A DNA stretch of 64,000 bases. Source: Plastoroseomonas arctica. Its GTDB lineage: Bacteria; Pseudomonadota; Alphaproteobacteria; Acetobacterales; Acetobacteraceae. The notes under the pieces are model-generated. The model was not told the DNA's origin, searched no databases, and saw only the letters and a list, made by a program, of their open reading frames with translations. The DNA lies in assembly GCF_018128965.1 (NCBI RefSeq), contig NZ_JAAEDH010000023.1, positions 19,989 through 83,988 on the forward strand, read 5' to 3'. Below are positions 54,716-64,000 of the stretch, piece after piece (the stretch's first letter is position 1; each line of letters opens with the position of its first letter). Both the position numbers and the translations under genes were made by a program.

Positions 54716-57700
54716 TCAAGCGAGCAGGAAATCCGATGCCGCCAACGCCGCCTTCGCAACCCCGTTGATGATGATGATGTCGCCCTGGCCGAGATTGATC
54801 GCCGTGGTCCCGGCCACCTCGACCATCACGGCGCCGAGTGCGGCGAAGCTCGCGAAGCCTAGGCCGCGCAGGTCGATCTGGTCATTGCCGGGCGTGAAGT
54901 CGCCGATCACACCCGCCGCGCAGGCGCGCCCGAACACGAACAGGTCGCGACCCGCCTCGCCGAACAGCACGTCGTTGCCGCCCATCCCGGCCAGCGTATC
55001 CGCCCCCGCGCCGCCGAGCAGCCAGTTGGCCCCCGCGCTCCCGGTCAGCACGTTGGCCATGGCGTTGCCCACGCCGAATGGCGTCGCGCCCAGCAGCACC
55101 AGGTTCTCGACATTGGCGTAGAGGTAGCATCCCCCCCCATTGATGTTGGCGTAGACCGTGTCGATGCCGCCGCCGGCCGCCTCGAAGGTCAAATCGGCCG
55201 GCGTGTCGACCAGGTAGCGATCATCGCCGGCGCCGCCATCGATCAGGTCGTAGTCGCCAAGGCCGCTCGCCGCGTCGAGCGTGTCGGCGCCATCGCCGCC
55301 GGTGAGGATGTCGGTGACGAAATCGGAACCGTCCACCAGGCTGTCATTGCCGGCCTCGCCGAACAGGTTGTCGGCGCCGGCCCCACCTTCGACCGTGTCC
55401 GCGCCATTGCCGCCGGCGACGAAATCCACGCCCGCATCTCCACTCATGCGGTCATTGCCCTCGACGCCGTAAAGGATGTCGTTGCCGCTGTCGCCGGCGA
55501 TGGTGTCGGCGCCGTCGAGGCCGATCAGCAGGTTGTTCGCCTCATTGCCGGTCAGCGCGTTGTCCCCGGCATTGCCGACGCCGAAGATGTTGCCCGCGCC
55601 GATGCGCAGCACGAGGTTCTCGACATTCGCGTAGAGATAGAAGCTCGCCGAGGTGCGGATGGTGTCAATCCCGCCGCCCACCGCCTCGAACAGGACATCC
55701 GCCTGGGTGTCGGCATAGATCACGTCGTTGCCCGAGGAGCCGATGACCCGCTGGGCGCCGGGCGAATCGTCCAGCACCACCAGGTCGACATGGGCGTAGA
55801 CGCGCAGGTCGCGGTTGTTCGCATTGGCCGCGGTGTCCTCCAGCGTCACCATGTCGCCAGGGGTGAGCGGGATGCGGCCGAGCGCGTTGAGCTGCGCGAT
55901 GGAGAGGCCGAGCTGGTCATCCGTCGCATCGATCCGGTCGACCCCCAGCGCGGTCAGCGCCGAGAGCTGGCTCGTCGTCAGCGACGCGATGGCGTCGCCG
56001 CCATCGGCCAGCACCAGCGCGTCGGCGGCATCCTTCGGCAGCGCGCCGAGTGCCAGGATCTGCGCGCGGCTGAAGGCATAGGCGCCATCGGTCGCGTCGA
56101 TCCGGTCGATCCCCGCCGCCGCCAGCCCGGCGAGCTGACCCGTCGAGAGCGCCGCCAGATGCGCCCCGGTATCGGCCAGCGTGACCGTGTCGGCCGCGGT
56201 CAGCGCCACGGCGCCCAGTGCGTCGAACTGCGCGCCGCTCAGGCTCATCACCCCCGATGCGGCGAGCAGCCGGTCCACCCCCTGCCCGGCCAAGGCCGCC
56301 ACTGCGGACGCGTCGAGGTCCAGCACGGTCGTCGCCGCGCGCAGCACCAACGTCGCGCTAGCGGGCACCAGGGCGAGTGCCGTCGTGCCGGATGCGACCT
56401 GCGCCTGCGTCAGCACGATCGCGGCGCTGTCGGAGAGGGTGACGGCGGTCAGCTTGCCCGCGTCGTCGAGTGCATCAAAGCCGGCCGCGATATGGGCCGC
56501 GGTGTCGCGCACCGCGAAGCCGCTCACCCGCGCATCCGCCTGCAACGCGGCGGCGCCGGCCGCACTCGCGGCGCTCACCACCAGGCGCGCCTCGCCGGGC
56601 AGCAGCGCCAATGCGTGCGTATCGGCAAGGTAGCTGCCATGCGAAATCGCAAGCGGCGTGCTGTCCGCGAGGCTGATCGCGTCGAGCTTGCCGGCGCCGT
56701 TCAGCGCATCCAGCGCCGCCGCCACCCCCGCGCCGCCATCGCTGATCGTGAAGCCCAGCACGTGGGCATCGGCCTGCAGCGCAGCGGCGCTGGCCGCCGG
56801 CGCGCCGGCCACGGTCACGGTGTAGTCCGGCGGCAGCAGCGCCAGCGTGCCGGCCAACGTGCCCCATTGCGCGTGGCTGATCGCGAACGTGCCCGGCGTC
56901 GTCAGCGTGATGCCTGTGAGCTTGCCGGCGGCGCCCAGCATGTCGAGCGCGGCGGTCACCTCCGCGACCGAGCCAGAGACCGCGAAGGCGGAGACCTTGG
57001 CATGGGCCTGCAGCGCCGCCGCCTCCGCCACCGGTGCCGCACTGACCGCGACGGTGGTGCCGGCCTGCAGCAGCCCGACCGCCCGGCCATCGGCCAGGAA
57101 GCGCGCCTGGGTCAGCGCGATCACACCGCCGCCGGTCACGCCGATGCCGGTCAGGCTCGCCATGCCATTCAGCGCATCGAAGCCGGAGGCGATGGCGGCG
57201 GCGGTGTCGCTGACCGCGAAGCCGAGCACGTGGTCATTGTCCTGCACCACCAGGCCGGCGGCGATCGGCACGCCGGTCACCTGCAGCTGGTATTCGCTCG
57301 GCAGCCTGGCGAAGAGGCTGCCGCCCGCGAGTAGCTGCGCATGGCTGATCGTGAGCGTAACCCCGCCGGTGAGCGCGACGGCACTGAGCTTGGTCGCGCC
57401 AATGAGCGCGTCGAAGCACGCGACGATCCCGACGGGTGTGTCGGTGACCGCGAATTCCACCACATGCGTGTTGGCCTGGATGCTCGCCGCACTCGCCGCC
57501 GGCACCCCGCGCAGGGCCAGGGTGTAACCGCCCGGCAGCTTCGCCAGCGCGGCGGTGTCGGCAATGAACTGCGCATGGGTCAGCGCCAGCGCATCGCCAT
57601 CGGTGAGCGTGATGGCGCTAAGCTTGCCCGCGCCGTTCAACGCGTCGAAGGCGGCGGCGACATCGGCGCTTGCGCCGCGCAGCGCGAAGCTGGTCACCCG

Positions 57701-59080
57701 TGCATCGGCCTGCATCGCGGCCAGGTTCGCCGGCGGCACGTCGCTCACCACCAGCGTGGCGCCAACGGGCAGCAGCGCCAGCACGCCCGCCGCGGTCGTG
57801 AGCTGCGCGAAGCCGATGGCGAGCGGCGCGGCCGCGGACAGCGCGATGCCGGTGAGGTGGTCAAAGCCGCCAAGCGCATCCAAAGCCGCCGCGACGTGCG
57901 CCGCGCTGTCGAGGATGGTGAAGCCGCTCACGCGCGCATCGGCCTGCGCCGCCGCCGCATCGGCGACCGGCACACCGGCCACGCTCAGCGCCTGGCCTTC
58001 CGGCAGCAGCGCCAGGGTCGCCGCCTCGGCCAGCCATTGCGCGTGGGTGAGCGCGAGCACGCCGCCCGGTGCGAGCGTGATCGCGGTGAGCTTCCCCAGT
58101 CCCGCCAATCCGCCGAGCCCCGCCGCGACATGCGCGCCGGTGTCGCTGATGCCGAACGCCTCGACATGAGCATTCGCCTGCAGGCTCGCGGCCTGCGCGA
58201 CCGTGGCGCCGCTGATCGTCAACCGGTACCCGGATGGCAGCTTCGCCATTGCCGGGGTCGCCGCGCTGAACTGCGCGGCGGTGATCGCGAGGGTCGCATT
58301 GTCGATCGGGCTGATGCCGCCGAGTTTCGTGGCCAAGGCCATCGCCCCCAGCCCCGCCGCGATCGCCGAGGCACCATCCGTGACCCAGTAGCGGCTGATG
58401 GCGGCATCGGCATCGAGCAAGGCGAAATCCGCATCGGCCGGCACGCCGGAGACGGCGAGCCCATAGCCGGGCGCGACATTCACCAGCGCCGTCGTGCCGT
58501 CCCGCCACTGCGCATAGTCGATCAGCAGCGGCACGGCCCCGAGTGCCGCCACCTGCGCGGCGTCCAGCGCCAGGTCGCCGTGGCTGGCCTCGATCCCGTC
58601 GATGCCGGCGGCGAGCACCGCGGCGATCTCCGTCGGCGTGAGCGCGGCGAGCGTGCCGGGCACGTCGGTGATGCTGGCGAGATCGTCCGTCGCGAGCACG
58701 ACGCCGCCGAGCGACGCGACCTGCGCCAGGGTGAGGCTCAGCCGGTCGTCGGTGGCATCGATCCGGTCGAACCCGGCGCCCGCCAGCACCGCGATCTCCG
58801 CGGGCGTCAGCGCGGCGAGGTTGGACGCCGTGTCGCGCAACGTCACCGCATCGCCCGCGGTCAGCGCCAGCGCGCCGAGCGCGCCGCGCTGGGCGGCGCT
58901 GAGGCCGAGCACGTCGTCGCTGGCGTCCATCGCGCTCAACCCTGCCGGCGCAAGCGCTGCGATCTCGGTCGCCGACAGCGTGGCCAGCAGCGAGCCGGTA
59001 TCGCGCAGGATGTAGGTATCGCCCCCCGCCAGCGGGCCCGAGGCCCGGAACGCGCTGAGGGTCAGGTAGACCGTGGCCAT
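54716..59080 (-). CDS. giant tandem-repeat protein with C-terminal RTX calcium-binding repeats
   Basis: The 1454-residue protein begins MATVYLTLSAF with no classical signal peptide. Residues 22-185 hold three 56-residue repeats (core DTxxxLAALTPAEIA...AGFDRIDATDD). Residues 200-902 hold nine repeats of 78 residues (the first is 79), each with LLP, a GVP or similar turn, a QADARV stretch and DALNGAGKL. A divergent unit and two exact 56-residue repeats follow to about 1076. The last 350 residues carry RTX nonapeptides (GGNGADTV, GGAGADNL, GEAGNDSL), an FVFG strand and a secretion-type end. It is probably a calcium-folded surface or secreted adhesin exported by a type I system; no exporter genes are in the window. 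AGAAGG precedes the ATG. Confidence 0.8.
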   Translation of the reverse strand: MATVYLTLSAFRASGPLAGGDTYILRDTGSLLATLSATEIAALAPAGLSAMDASDDVLGLSAAQRGALGALALTAGDAVTLRDTASNLAALTPAEIAVLAGAGFDRIDATDDRLSLTLAQVASLGGVVLATDDLASITDVPGTLAALTPTEIAAVLAAGIDGIEASHGDLALDAAQVAALGAVPLLIDYAQWRDGTTALVNVAPGYGLAVSGVPADADFALLDADAAISRYWVTDGASAIAAGLGAMALATKLGGISPIDNATLAITAAQFSAATPAMAKLPSGYRLTISGATVAQAASLQANAHVEAFGISDTGAHVAAGLGGLAGLGKLTAITLAPGGVLALTHAQWLAEAATLALLPEGQALSVAGVPVADAAAAQADARVSGFTILDSAAHVAAALDALGGFDHLTGIALSAAAPLAIGFAQLTTAAGVLALLPVGATLVVSDVPPANLAAMQADARVTSFALRGASADVAAAFDALNGAGKLSAITLTDGDALALTHAQFIADTAALAKLPGGYTLALRGVPAASAASIQANTHVVEFAVTDTPVGIVACFDALIGATKLSAVALTGGVTLTISHAQLLAGGSLFARLPSEYQLQVTGVPIAAGLVVQDNDHVLGFAVSDTAAAIASGFDALNGMASLTGIGVTGGGVIALTQARFLADGRAVGLLQAGTTVAVSAAPVAEAAALQAHAKVSAFAVSGSVAEVTAALDMLGAAGKLTGITLTTPGTFAISHAQWGTLAGTLALLPPDYTVTVAGAPAASAAALQADAHVLGFTISDGGAGVAAALDALNGAGKLDAISLADSTPLAISHGSYLADTHALALLPGEARLVVSAASAAGAAALQADARVSGFAVRDTAAHIAAGFDALDDAGKLTAVTLSDSAAIVLTQAQVASGTTALALVPASATLVLRAATTVLDLDASAVAALAGQGVDRLLAASGVMSLSGAQFDALGAVALTAADTVTLADTGAHLAALSTGQLAGLAAAGIDRIDATDGAYAFSRAQILALGALPKDAADALVLADGGDAIASLTTSQLSALTALGVDRIDATDDQLGLSIAQLNALGRIPLTPGDMVTLEDTAANANNRDLRVYAHVDLVVLDDSPGAQRVIGSSGNDVIYADTQADVLFEAVGGGIDTIRTSASFYLYANVENLVLRIGAGNIFGVGNAGDNALTGNEANNLLIGLDGADTIAGDSGNDILYGVEGNDRMSGDAGVDFVAGGNGADTVEGGAGADNLFGEAGNDSLVDGSDFVTDILTGGDGADTLDAASGLGDYDLIDGGAGDDRYLVDTPADLTFEAAGGGIDTVYANINGGGCYLYANVENLVLLGATPFGVGNAMANVLTGSAGANWLLGGAGADTLAGMGGNDVLFGEAGRDLFVFGRACAAGVIGDFTPGNDQIDLRGLGFASFAALGAVMVEVAGTTAINLGQGDIIIINGVAKAALAASDFLLA

Positions 59081-59228
59081 GTCGGGACCTTCTGGTTGCG
59101 GCTGGCCATGAGCGTCGAGGCCAGGGCGGGCGCCGGATGCCCGCTCCTTATCCGCCGGGGCTGGTAAAGATTCCGCTTCGCGCCGGGGCGGATGTCGCAC
59201 CGTGCGGCTCTCGGCTAGGCTCGCCGCC

Positions 59229-60197
59229 ATGACCCCACCGCGCTATGCTGAACTCCCCCGCCCCGATGACGCGACCGGGCTGCCGCTCGCCTGGGGCGCC
59301 TGGGGGCCGGCCGATGAGATCGGAACGCTGAACCGCATCACGGATGCGACCGTCGCCGCCGGCGCGGCCGAGATCCGCGACGGCAAGCGCTTCAACCTGA
59401 ACCTGCCGCTCGACGAGCCGTTCGGCGCGGCACTCTCCGGCGCGCATCGCCGCCGCGCCGCGCCGACGCCGACGCTGGTCGTCGAGGATGGCCCGGACAA
59501 GATGACGCGCGACGACAAGCTCGACGGCTTCTGGCTGCAGGCGAGCAGCCAGTGGGACGGGCTGAACCACTACGCCTGCCCGATCCACGGCTTCTACAAC
59601 AACGCACCGCTGGCCGCCGTGATCCATGGGCAGGGCAGCCGCAACGGCATCGACAAGGCGCTCGCGCACGGCATCGCTGGCCGCGCGATCCTGGCGGACC
59701 TGCCGCGCTACTTCGCCGGCATCGGGCGCGAATGGCGGGCGCTGGGCAGCCTGCGGGCGAGTGCCGCCGATCTCACCGCCTGCCTCGCCGCATCAGGGGT
59801 GACGCCGCTCGCGGGCGACATCGTGCTGGTGCGCACCGGCTGGCTCGCGGCGTTCCATGCGGCCGGCGATGCGGAGGCGCGGGATGCGCTGCTGCGCGGG
59901 CGCGACTATTCCGGCGTGGATGGTGGTTCCGCGACGTGGGAATGGCTCTGGGACACCGGCATCGCGGCCATCGCGGCGGACAATCCGACGGTCGAGGCTT
60001 TCCCGATCACCGCACTGCGCCCCTCGCTGCATTGGGGCATCGGGCGGATGGGCCTGTGCCTGGGCGAGTTCTTCGACCTCGAGGCCCTGGCCGAGGACAG
60101 TGCCGCGACGGGTCGCGCCACAGCGTTCCTGGTGGCGGCACCGCTGAACCTGCGCGGCGGCGTCGGCAGCCCCGCCAACGCGATCGCCCTGCGTTGA
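59229..60197 (+). CDS. cyclase family protein (kynurenine formamidase-like fold)
   Basis: The 322-residue protein resembles the cyclase/KynB superfamily: an early WGPADEIGTLNRITD motif, a metal-site-like QWDGLNHYACPIHGFYNN region (His residues replacing the usual HxGTHxDxP), and a late LHWGIGRMGLCLGEFFDLEAL segment. It is probably a metal-dependent amidohydrolase or lactonase; the substrate is unknown. It is divergent from the RTX gene with 148 bases between the starts. Confidence 0.8.
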   Translation: MTPPRYAELPRPDDATGLPLAWGAWGPADEIGTLNRITDATVAAGAAEIRDGKRFNLNLPLDEPFGAALSGAHRRRAAPTPTLVVEDGPDKMTRDDKLDGFWLQASSQWDGLNHYACPIHGFYNNAPLAAVIHGQGSRNGIDKALAHGIAGRAILADLPRYFAGIGREWRALGSLRASAADLTACLAASGVTPLAGDIVLVRTGWLAAFHAAGDAEARDALLRGRDYSGVDGGSATWEWLWDTGIAAIAADNPTVEAFPITALRPSLHWGIGRMGLCLGEFFDLEALAEDSAATGRATAFLVAAPLNLRGGVGSPANAIALR

Positions 60198-60220
60198 GCC
60201 GCTGAGGACGTCGATTGAAG

Positions 60221-60586
60221 CTAGGGCGCCTTGGTGCCGCCCGGCGAAACGGGTGCCGCCGGCCGCGTGATGGAATCGCGCAGGCGCTGGCCCAGGTTAC
60301 GGGCGTCGGCGGCCTGCGGCCCGGCGACGAGGATGACCAGGATCGTCGGCTCCGACTGCGCGCAGATCGCCAGCACCAGATTGTCGCCCTGCACGCCGTA
60401 CTGCGAGCCCTGCGACGCCTCCGCGAGGCTCACCGCGGCGGAGGTCATCGCGTCACGGCTGCGCTGCAGGCAGACCTGCTGGGTGGTGCCCTGCAGCGGC
60501 ATCGTCACGTGCCAGCTGCGCGGCTCGGCCGCTTGCGCCGCGGCGATGAGCGAACCGAAGAACAGGACAGGCAGGATAGCGCGCAT
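60221..60586 (-). CDS. small secreted protein of unknown function
   Basis: The 121-residue protein has a signal peptide (MRAILPVLFFGSLIAAAQAA). A short mature domain follows with two Cys (QQVCLQRSR and VLAICAQ), which could form a disulfide. The C-terminus is Pro-rich. I do not recognise a family. It is downstream of ETF-QO on the same strand, 73 bases away, and may be co-transcribed. Confidence 0.6.
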   Translation of the reverse strand: MRAILPVLFFGSLIAAAQAAEPRSWHVTMPLQGTTQQVCLQRSRDAMTSAAVSLAEASQGSQYGVQGDNLVLAICAQSEPTILVILVAGPQAADARNLGQRLRDSITRPAAPVSPGGTKAP

Positions 60587-60659
60587 AGCGGCCCTCGTTG
60601 CGGCGATGATCGATACGCTGCACGCTCGGAAAATCGCGGTCAAGATCGCGGCCGTGGCG

Positions 60660-62306
60660 CTACATCCCGCCGATGTAGTTGGGGCCGCCACCGCCCTCGG
60701 GCGTCTTCCAGTCGATGTTCTGCGTGGGGTCCTTGATGTCGCAGGTTTTGCAATGCACGCAGTTCTGCGCGTTGATCACCAGCTTCATCGGCCCCACGCC
60801 ATTCCCGGCCGCCTCGCCCACCGCCTCGTAGACGCCGGCCGGGCAATAGCGGCTTTCGGGGCTGCGATAGGTCGCCCAGTTCACCCCTTCCCAGATAGAG
60901 GGATCGCGCAGCACCAGGTGCGAAGGCTGGTCTTCCTCGTGGTTGGTGTTGGAGAGGAACACCGAGGAGAGCCGGTCGAAGGACAGCTTCCCGTCCGGGC
61001 GGGGATAGGCGATCGCGGGCGCGTCGGCGGCCTTCTTCAACACCGCGTGGTCGGCGTGGTGGGCCAGCGTCCACGGCGCCTTGCCGCGCAGCACGTAGGT
61101 CTCCAGTGCGGCGTTCAGCATCCCGCCCACGAAGCCGAACTTCGCGAAGCCAGGGCGGATGTTGCGCACGCGGGAGAGCTCGTCCCACACCCAGCTGTTG
61201 CGCAGCGCCTCGGGATAGGCGTCGAGCACCGGGCCGGGCTCCGCGGTGGCGAGTTCCGCGACGATGGCCTCGGCCGCCAGCATCCCGGACTTCATCGCCG
61301 TATGCGAGCCCTTGATCTTGGGCACGTTGAGGAAGCCCGCGCCGTCGCCGATCAGCGCACCGCCGGGGAAGACCAGCGTCGGGATGGACTGCAGCCCGCC
61401 CTCGTTCAACGCCCGCGCGCCATAGGCCACACGCTTGCCGCCCTCGAGCATCTTGGCCACCTCGGGGTGGTGCTTGAAGCGCTGGAACTCGTCGAACGGC
61501 GACAGGTTCGGATTGGAGTAGTCGAGCCCGATGACGAAGCCGATCGAGACCAGGTTCTCGCCGAGCATGTACAGCCACGACCCGCCATAGGTGTCCGACG
61601 GCAGCGGCCAGCCGACCGAATGCCACACCAGACCCGGCGTGTGCCGCTCGCGCGGGATCTCCCACAGCTCCTTGATCCCCAGCCCGAAGGTCTGCGGCTG
61701 CGCGCCCTCGCGCAGGCCGTAGCGTTCGAACAGGCGCTTGGTGAGGCTGCCGCGGCAGCCTTCCGCGAACAGGGTGTATTTCGCCCGCAGTTCCATCCCC
61801 GGCTGGTAGTTCGGGCCCTTCTCGCCATTGCGCTCGACGCCCATCACGCCGGCGACCACGCCGCGCACCTGGCCATCCTCGATCAGCACCTCCGACGCCG
61901 CAAAGCCCGGGTAGATCTCGACGCCGAGCGCCTCCGCCTTGGCCGCGAGCCAGCGCGCCACATTGCCGAGCGAGACGATGTAGTTGCCGTGGTTGTGCAT
62001 CTGCGGCGGGGTGGGCAGCTTCCACGCCTTCGTCGCGGTCAGGTAGACGAAGCGGTCCTCTCCGGCCGGCGTCGCCAGCGCAGGCGGGTCGTCGCGCCAA
62101 TCGGGCAGCAGCTCGTCCATCGCACGCGGCTCCAGCACCGCGCCCGAGAGGATGTGCGCGCCGACCTCGCTGCCCTTTTCGACCAGGCACACGGCCATGT
62201 CCGGGCTCAGCTGCTTGAGCCGGATCGCGGCGGCAAGGCCCGCCGGGCCGCCACCCACGATCAGGACATCGAATTCCATGGCCTCGCGCGGCTCGGACTC
62301 ACTCAT
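60660..62306 (-). CDS. electron transfer flavoprotein-ubiquinone oxidoreductase
   Basis: The 548-residue protein is full-length ETF-QO. It has FAD-binding [17 protein letters not shown] (about 14-30), [12 protein letters not shown], a quinone-side [26 protein letters not shown] region and C-terminal 4Fe-4S cysteines (YCPAGVYE and [12 protein letters not shown]). It passes electrons from ETF, fed by acyl-CoA and amine dehydrogenases, into the ubiquinone pool at the inner membrane. It is divergent from the uracil-DNA glycosylase gene. No etfAB genes are in the window. Confidence 0.94.
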   Translation of the reverse strand: MSESEPREAMEFDVLIVGGGPAGLAAAIRLKQLSPDMAVCLVEKGSEVGAHILSGAVLEPRAMDELLPDWRDDPPALATPAGEDRFVYLTATKAWKLPTPPQMHNHGNYIVSLGNVARWLAAKAEALGVEIYPGFAASEVLIEDGQVRGVVAGVMGVERNGEKGPNYQPGMELRAKYTLFAEGCRGSLTKRLFERYGLREGAQPQTFGLGIKELWEIPRERHTPGLVWHSVGWPLPSDTYGGSWLYMLGENLVSIGFVIGLDYSNPNLSPFDEFQRFKHHPEVAKMLEGGKRVAYGARALNEGGLQSIPTLVFPGGALIGDGAGFLNVPKIKGSHTAMKSGMLAAEAIVAELATAEPGPVLDAYPEALRNSWVWDELSRVRNIRPGFAKFGFVGGMLNAALETYVLRGKAPWTLAHHADHAVLKKAADAPAIAYPRPDGKLSFDRLSSVFLSNTNHEEDQPSHLVLRDPSIWEGVNWATYRSPESRYCPAGVYEAVGEAAGNGVGPMKLVINAQNCVHCKTCDIKDPTQNIDWKTPEGGGGPNYIGGM

Positions 62307-62466
62307 GCGGCTGACAGTTCCTCGATTGCTTCACTCGCATGTAAGGCCAGGGAGGCGGGCACGAAACCCCGCACACACGAAAGAGCAGGGAAAGAATTCC
62401 CGCGCAGCCGGTGCCGGCAGGAAGGGACCACTTTCCACCGGGCTGCGCGGGGCCGATAACCGAACC

Positions 62467-63258
62467 ATGGAGACAGAGCACGCCAGCCTGCTCGCGGCCC
62501 TGCGCCTGCAAAGCGAATGGGGTGCCGACGAGGCGCTCGACGACACCCCGCCCGATCGCGGCGGCGCCGCGGTGCCGGCACCCGCGCCGGTGCGGCTGAC
62601 GCGGCCCGCGCCGAGCCTGGTCGTCCCTGCTGCCGCGAACCCCGCCTCGGCCACGCGCGCGGCGAACGCCGGCAGCCTCGATGCACTGCGCGCCGCTATC
62701 CAAGGCTTCGACACGCCGCTGCGCGAGACCGCCACCAACCTCGTCTTTGCCGATGGCACACCCTCGGCCCGCCTCATGCTGATCGGCGAGGCGCCCGGCG
62801 CCGACGAGGACCGGCAGGGCAAGCCCTTCGTCGGGCTGTCCGGCCAACTGCTCGACCGCATGCTGGCGAGCATCGGCCTGTCGCGGACGGAAAACGTCTA
62901 CATCACCAACATCCTGCCCTGGCGCCCACCGGGCAACCGCACCCCGTCCGATGCCGAGATCGCGCTGTTCCTGCCTTTCATCCGCCGCCACATCGCCCTG
63001 CACCGGCCGCGCCACATCCTGCTGCTCGGCGGCACCGCGACCAAGGCCCTGCTCGGCGGCAAGGAGGGCATCACACGTGTGCGCGGCCGCTGGCGCGACA
63101 TCACCGTCGAGGACCTGGCGCCGATCCCGACGATCGCCACATGGCACCCGGCCTATCTGCTGCGCACTCCCTCCGCGAAGCGCGAAGCATGGACAGACCT
63201 GCTGACCCTTCGCGAAGCACTCGCGGAGGCGGGCGAAGGACCTCTGCCGAAAATTTAA
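62467..63258 (+). CDS. uracil-DNA glycosylase family 4-like protein lacking the iron-sulfur cysteines
   Basis: The 263-residue protein has the UDG superfamily motifs [17 protein letters not shown] and TWHPAYLLR, plus [21 protein letters not shown] and a [11 protein letters not shown] segment. Family 4 enzymes carry four Cys that bind a 4Fe-4S cluster, and the third normally sits where this protein has Trp (PWRPPGNR). The protein contains no Cys at all, so the cluster is absent. Residues 30-65 are a Pro/Ala-rich linker. It likely removes uracil from DNA, but activity without the cluster is untested here. Confidence 0.85.
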   Translation: METEHASLLAALRLQSEWGADEALDDTPPDRGGAAVPAPAPVRLTRPAPSLVVPAAANPASATRAANAGSLDALRAAIQGFDTPLRETATNLVFADGTPSARLMLIGEAPGADEDRQGKPFVGLSGQLLDRMLASIGLSRTENVYITNILPWRPPGNRTPSDAEIALFLPFIRRHIALHRPRHILLLGGTATKALLGGKEGITRVRGRWRDITVEDLAPIPTIATWHPAYLLRTPSAKREAWTDLLTLREALAEAGEGPLPKI

Positions 63259-63264
63259 CATTCC

Positions 63265-63280
63265 GCCTTGTAACCAAGGC
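63265..63280 (+). terminator. small hairpin after the UDG gene
   Basis: GCCTTG (63265-63270) and CAAGGC (63275-63280) pair around a TAAC loop, six bases after the UDG stop. The trailing sequence (TGGACATTTGG) has only a short T-run, so it is a weak terminator at best. Confidence 0.35.
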
Positions 63281-63319
63281 TGGACATTTGGCCCGGATCG
63301 CCCTTTGCTCCGCTCCGCC

Positions 63320-64000
63320 ATGCGCATGATCTGCCCCATGGCCCGAGAAACCCGCCGACTGGCCCTCGTGGTCTTGGCGGGTTTTCCGCTGTTGATGGCC
63401 TCCCCCGGGGTCGTCCAGGCGCAACGGGCCGCCCAGACCAACGCGGAACGCGATGCCGCGCGCGGCACCGTCACCATACCCTTCCGCGAGGGCGCCCCGC
63501 CGGTCGCCGGCCTGCCCCAGCCGCTGGCCGAGGGCACCGCGACACGGCTCCGCCGCATCTTCGACCTGCAGGCCCGCGGCGACGACGAGGCCGCCATCCG
63601 CGAATTCGGCCGCCTCGGCGACCGCCGCCTTGCCGGCCATGTTCTCGCCCATCGCTGGCAGCGCGAGGGTGCGACGCGGCCCAGCATCGAGGACCTGCAG
63701 GCCTGGCTGCGCCGCTACGGCGACCACCCGGACGCGCCGGCACTGCACGCCATGCTGGTCCGCGCCTCGGGTCCCGACGACGCCATCCCCCGCGCCCCCG
63801 GTGAGCGCGGCCTCTCGCCCAATGCCGAACAGGACGCGGTTTCCAGCGCCAGCGGCGGTCCGCGCGGCCCCGGGATCGACAGCGCGCAGTACCGGCGCGC
63901 GGCGAGCGGGGAGGCGCGCGCCGTCGCGGCCGAGATCGCGCGTGTGCGCGGCGCGATGCCAGCGGTGGTCACCCAGCGCCAGGCGGCCGTCGCCTTCGCC
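63320..64000 (+). CDS. probable lytic transglycosylase, N-terminal part (cut by window edge)
   Basis: An open frame runs from ATG 63320 (or 63338) to the window edge with no stop, giving 227 visible codons. It has a signal-like hydrophobic stretch ending VVQAQ. A repetitive helical domain follows, with FDLQARGDDEAAIREFGRLGDRRLAGHVLAHRW and DLQAWLRRYGDHPDAPALHAML. This resembles the superhelical N-terminal domain of soluble lytic transglycosylases, which cleave peptidoglycan glycan strands. The catalytic domain would lie beyond the edge, so the call is tentative. Confidence 0.6.
   Translation, partial: MRMICPMARETRRLALVVLAGFPLLMASPGVVQAQRAAQTNAERDAARGTVTIPFREGAPPVAGLPQPLAEGTATRLRRIFDLQARGDDEAAIREFGRLGDRRLAGHVLAHRWQREGATRPSIEDLQAWLRRYGDHPDAPALHAMLVRASGPDDAIPRAPGERGLSPNAEQDAVSSASGGPRGPGIDSAQYRRAASGEARAVAAEIARVRGAMPAVVTQRQAAVAFA

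Noticed and set aside
54716..59080. Repeat-rich DNA considered as a possible CRISPR array or satellite
   Set aside because: The repeats are protein-level units of 78 and 56 codons with diverged DNA. There are no short identical repeats with spacers.
57341..59167. Long plus-strand frames opposite the giant repeat protein
   Set aside because: They mirror the repeats of the real minus-strand gene and are Arg/Gln/Gly-rich. The real frame is supported by RTX motifs and a ribosome binding site.
60231..62459. A 742-codon plus-strand open frame antisense to ETF-QO
   Set aside because: ETF-QO on the other strand has complete cofactor motifs. The antisense frame has biased composition and no recognisable domain.

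Overview
The window is a GC-rich, densely coding stretch of bacterial chromosome. The gene order of the ribosomal block (no rpsD in the alpha operon), the CHCC zinc-finger gene next to polA, ETF-ubiquinone oxidoreductase, the DUF1285 and DUF4159 proteins, and a GC-rich palindromic intergenic element all point to an alphaproteobacterium. It is most likely Rhodospirillales/Acetobacteraceae (Roseomonas-like). That placement is inference; no rRNA gene is present.

Layout. 1-1060: end of a Nudix hydrolase gene and a DUF1285 gene on the minus strand. 1200-9391: a plus-strand Bat-like envelope operon (MoxR ATPase, DUF58, BatA/DUF4159, LtrA-like, VWA-like membrane protein), followed by an ankyrin protein. 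10075-13444: holC and two tandem M17 aminopeptidase genes, minus strand. 13535-15264: cysQ-like phosphatase and tsaC/sua5. 15261-21163: accessory genes (MFS transporter, secreted hydrolase, split chromate transporter, ModA-like binding protein, TPR protein, papain-like protease). 21262-26986: type II NADH dehydrogenase, CHCC zinc finger, polA and an MFS transporter. 27093-37323: mixed accessory genes, including two secreted paralogues of an unnamed 'WG-D-LG' domain, a Hint protein, an M81 peptidase, an aspartoacylase-like enzyme, an FAH-family enzyme, a NeuD-like acyltransferase, FKBP, GST, an orphan gp5-like OB-fold protein, a peptide-binding protein and a cupin.

37663-54236 is one uninterrupted plus-strand str-S10-spc-alpha ribosomal block running from rpsL to rplQ, with secY, adk and rpoA. 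It departs from the textbook order in two ways. fusA is absent between rpsG and tuf, and a small DoxX-like membrane protein gene sits between rplO and secY. A strong promoter candidate and a large near-perfect hairpin lie in the rpsL leader.

54240-64000 holds a small secreted protein, a 1454-residue repeat protein with RTX calcium-binding repeats, a cyclase-family enzyme, another small secreted protein, ETF-QO, a cysteine-free uracil-DNA glycosylase, and the 5' part of a probable lytic transglycosylase gene.

No tRNA, rRNA, insertion sequence, integrase or CRISPR array was seen. The items most worth following are the giant protein with 56-residue repeats flanking nine 78-residue repeats, the WG-D-LG secreted family with its adjacent orphan baseplate-like OB protein, the rpsL leader hairpin, and the missing fusA.
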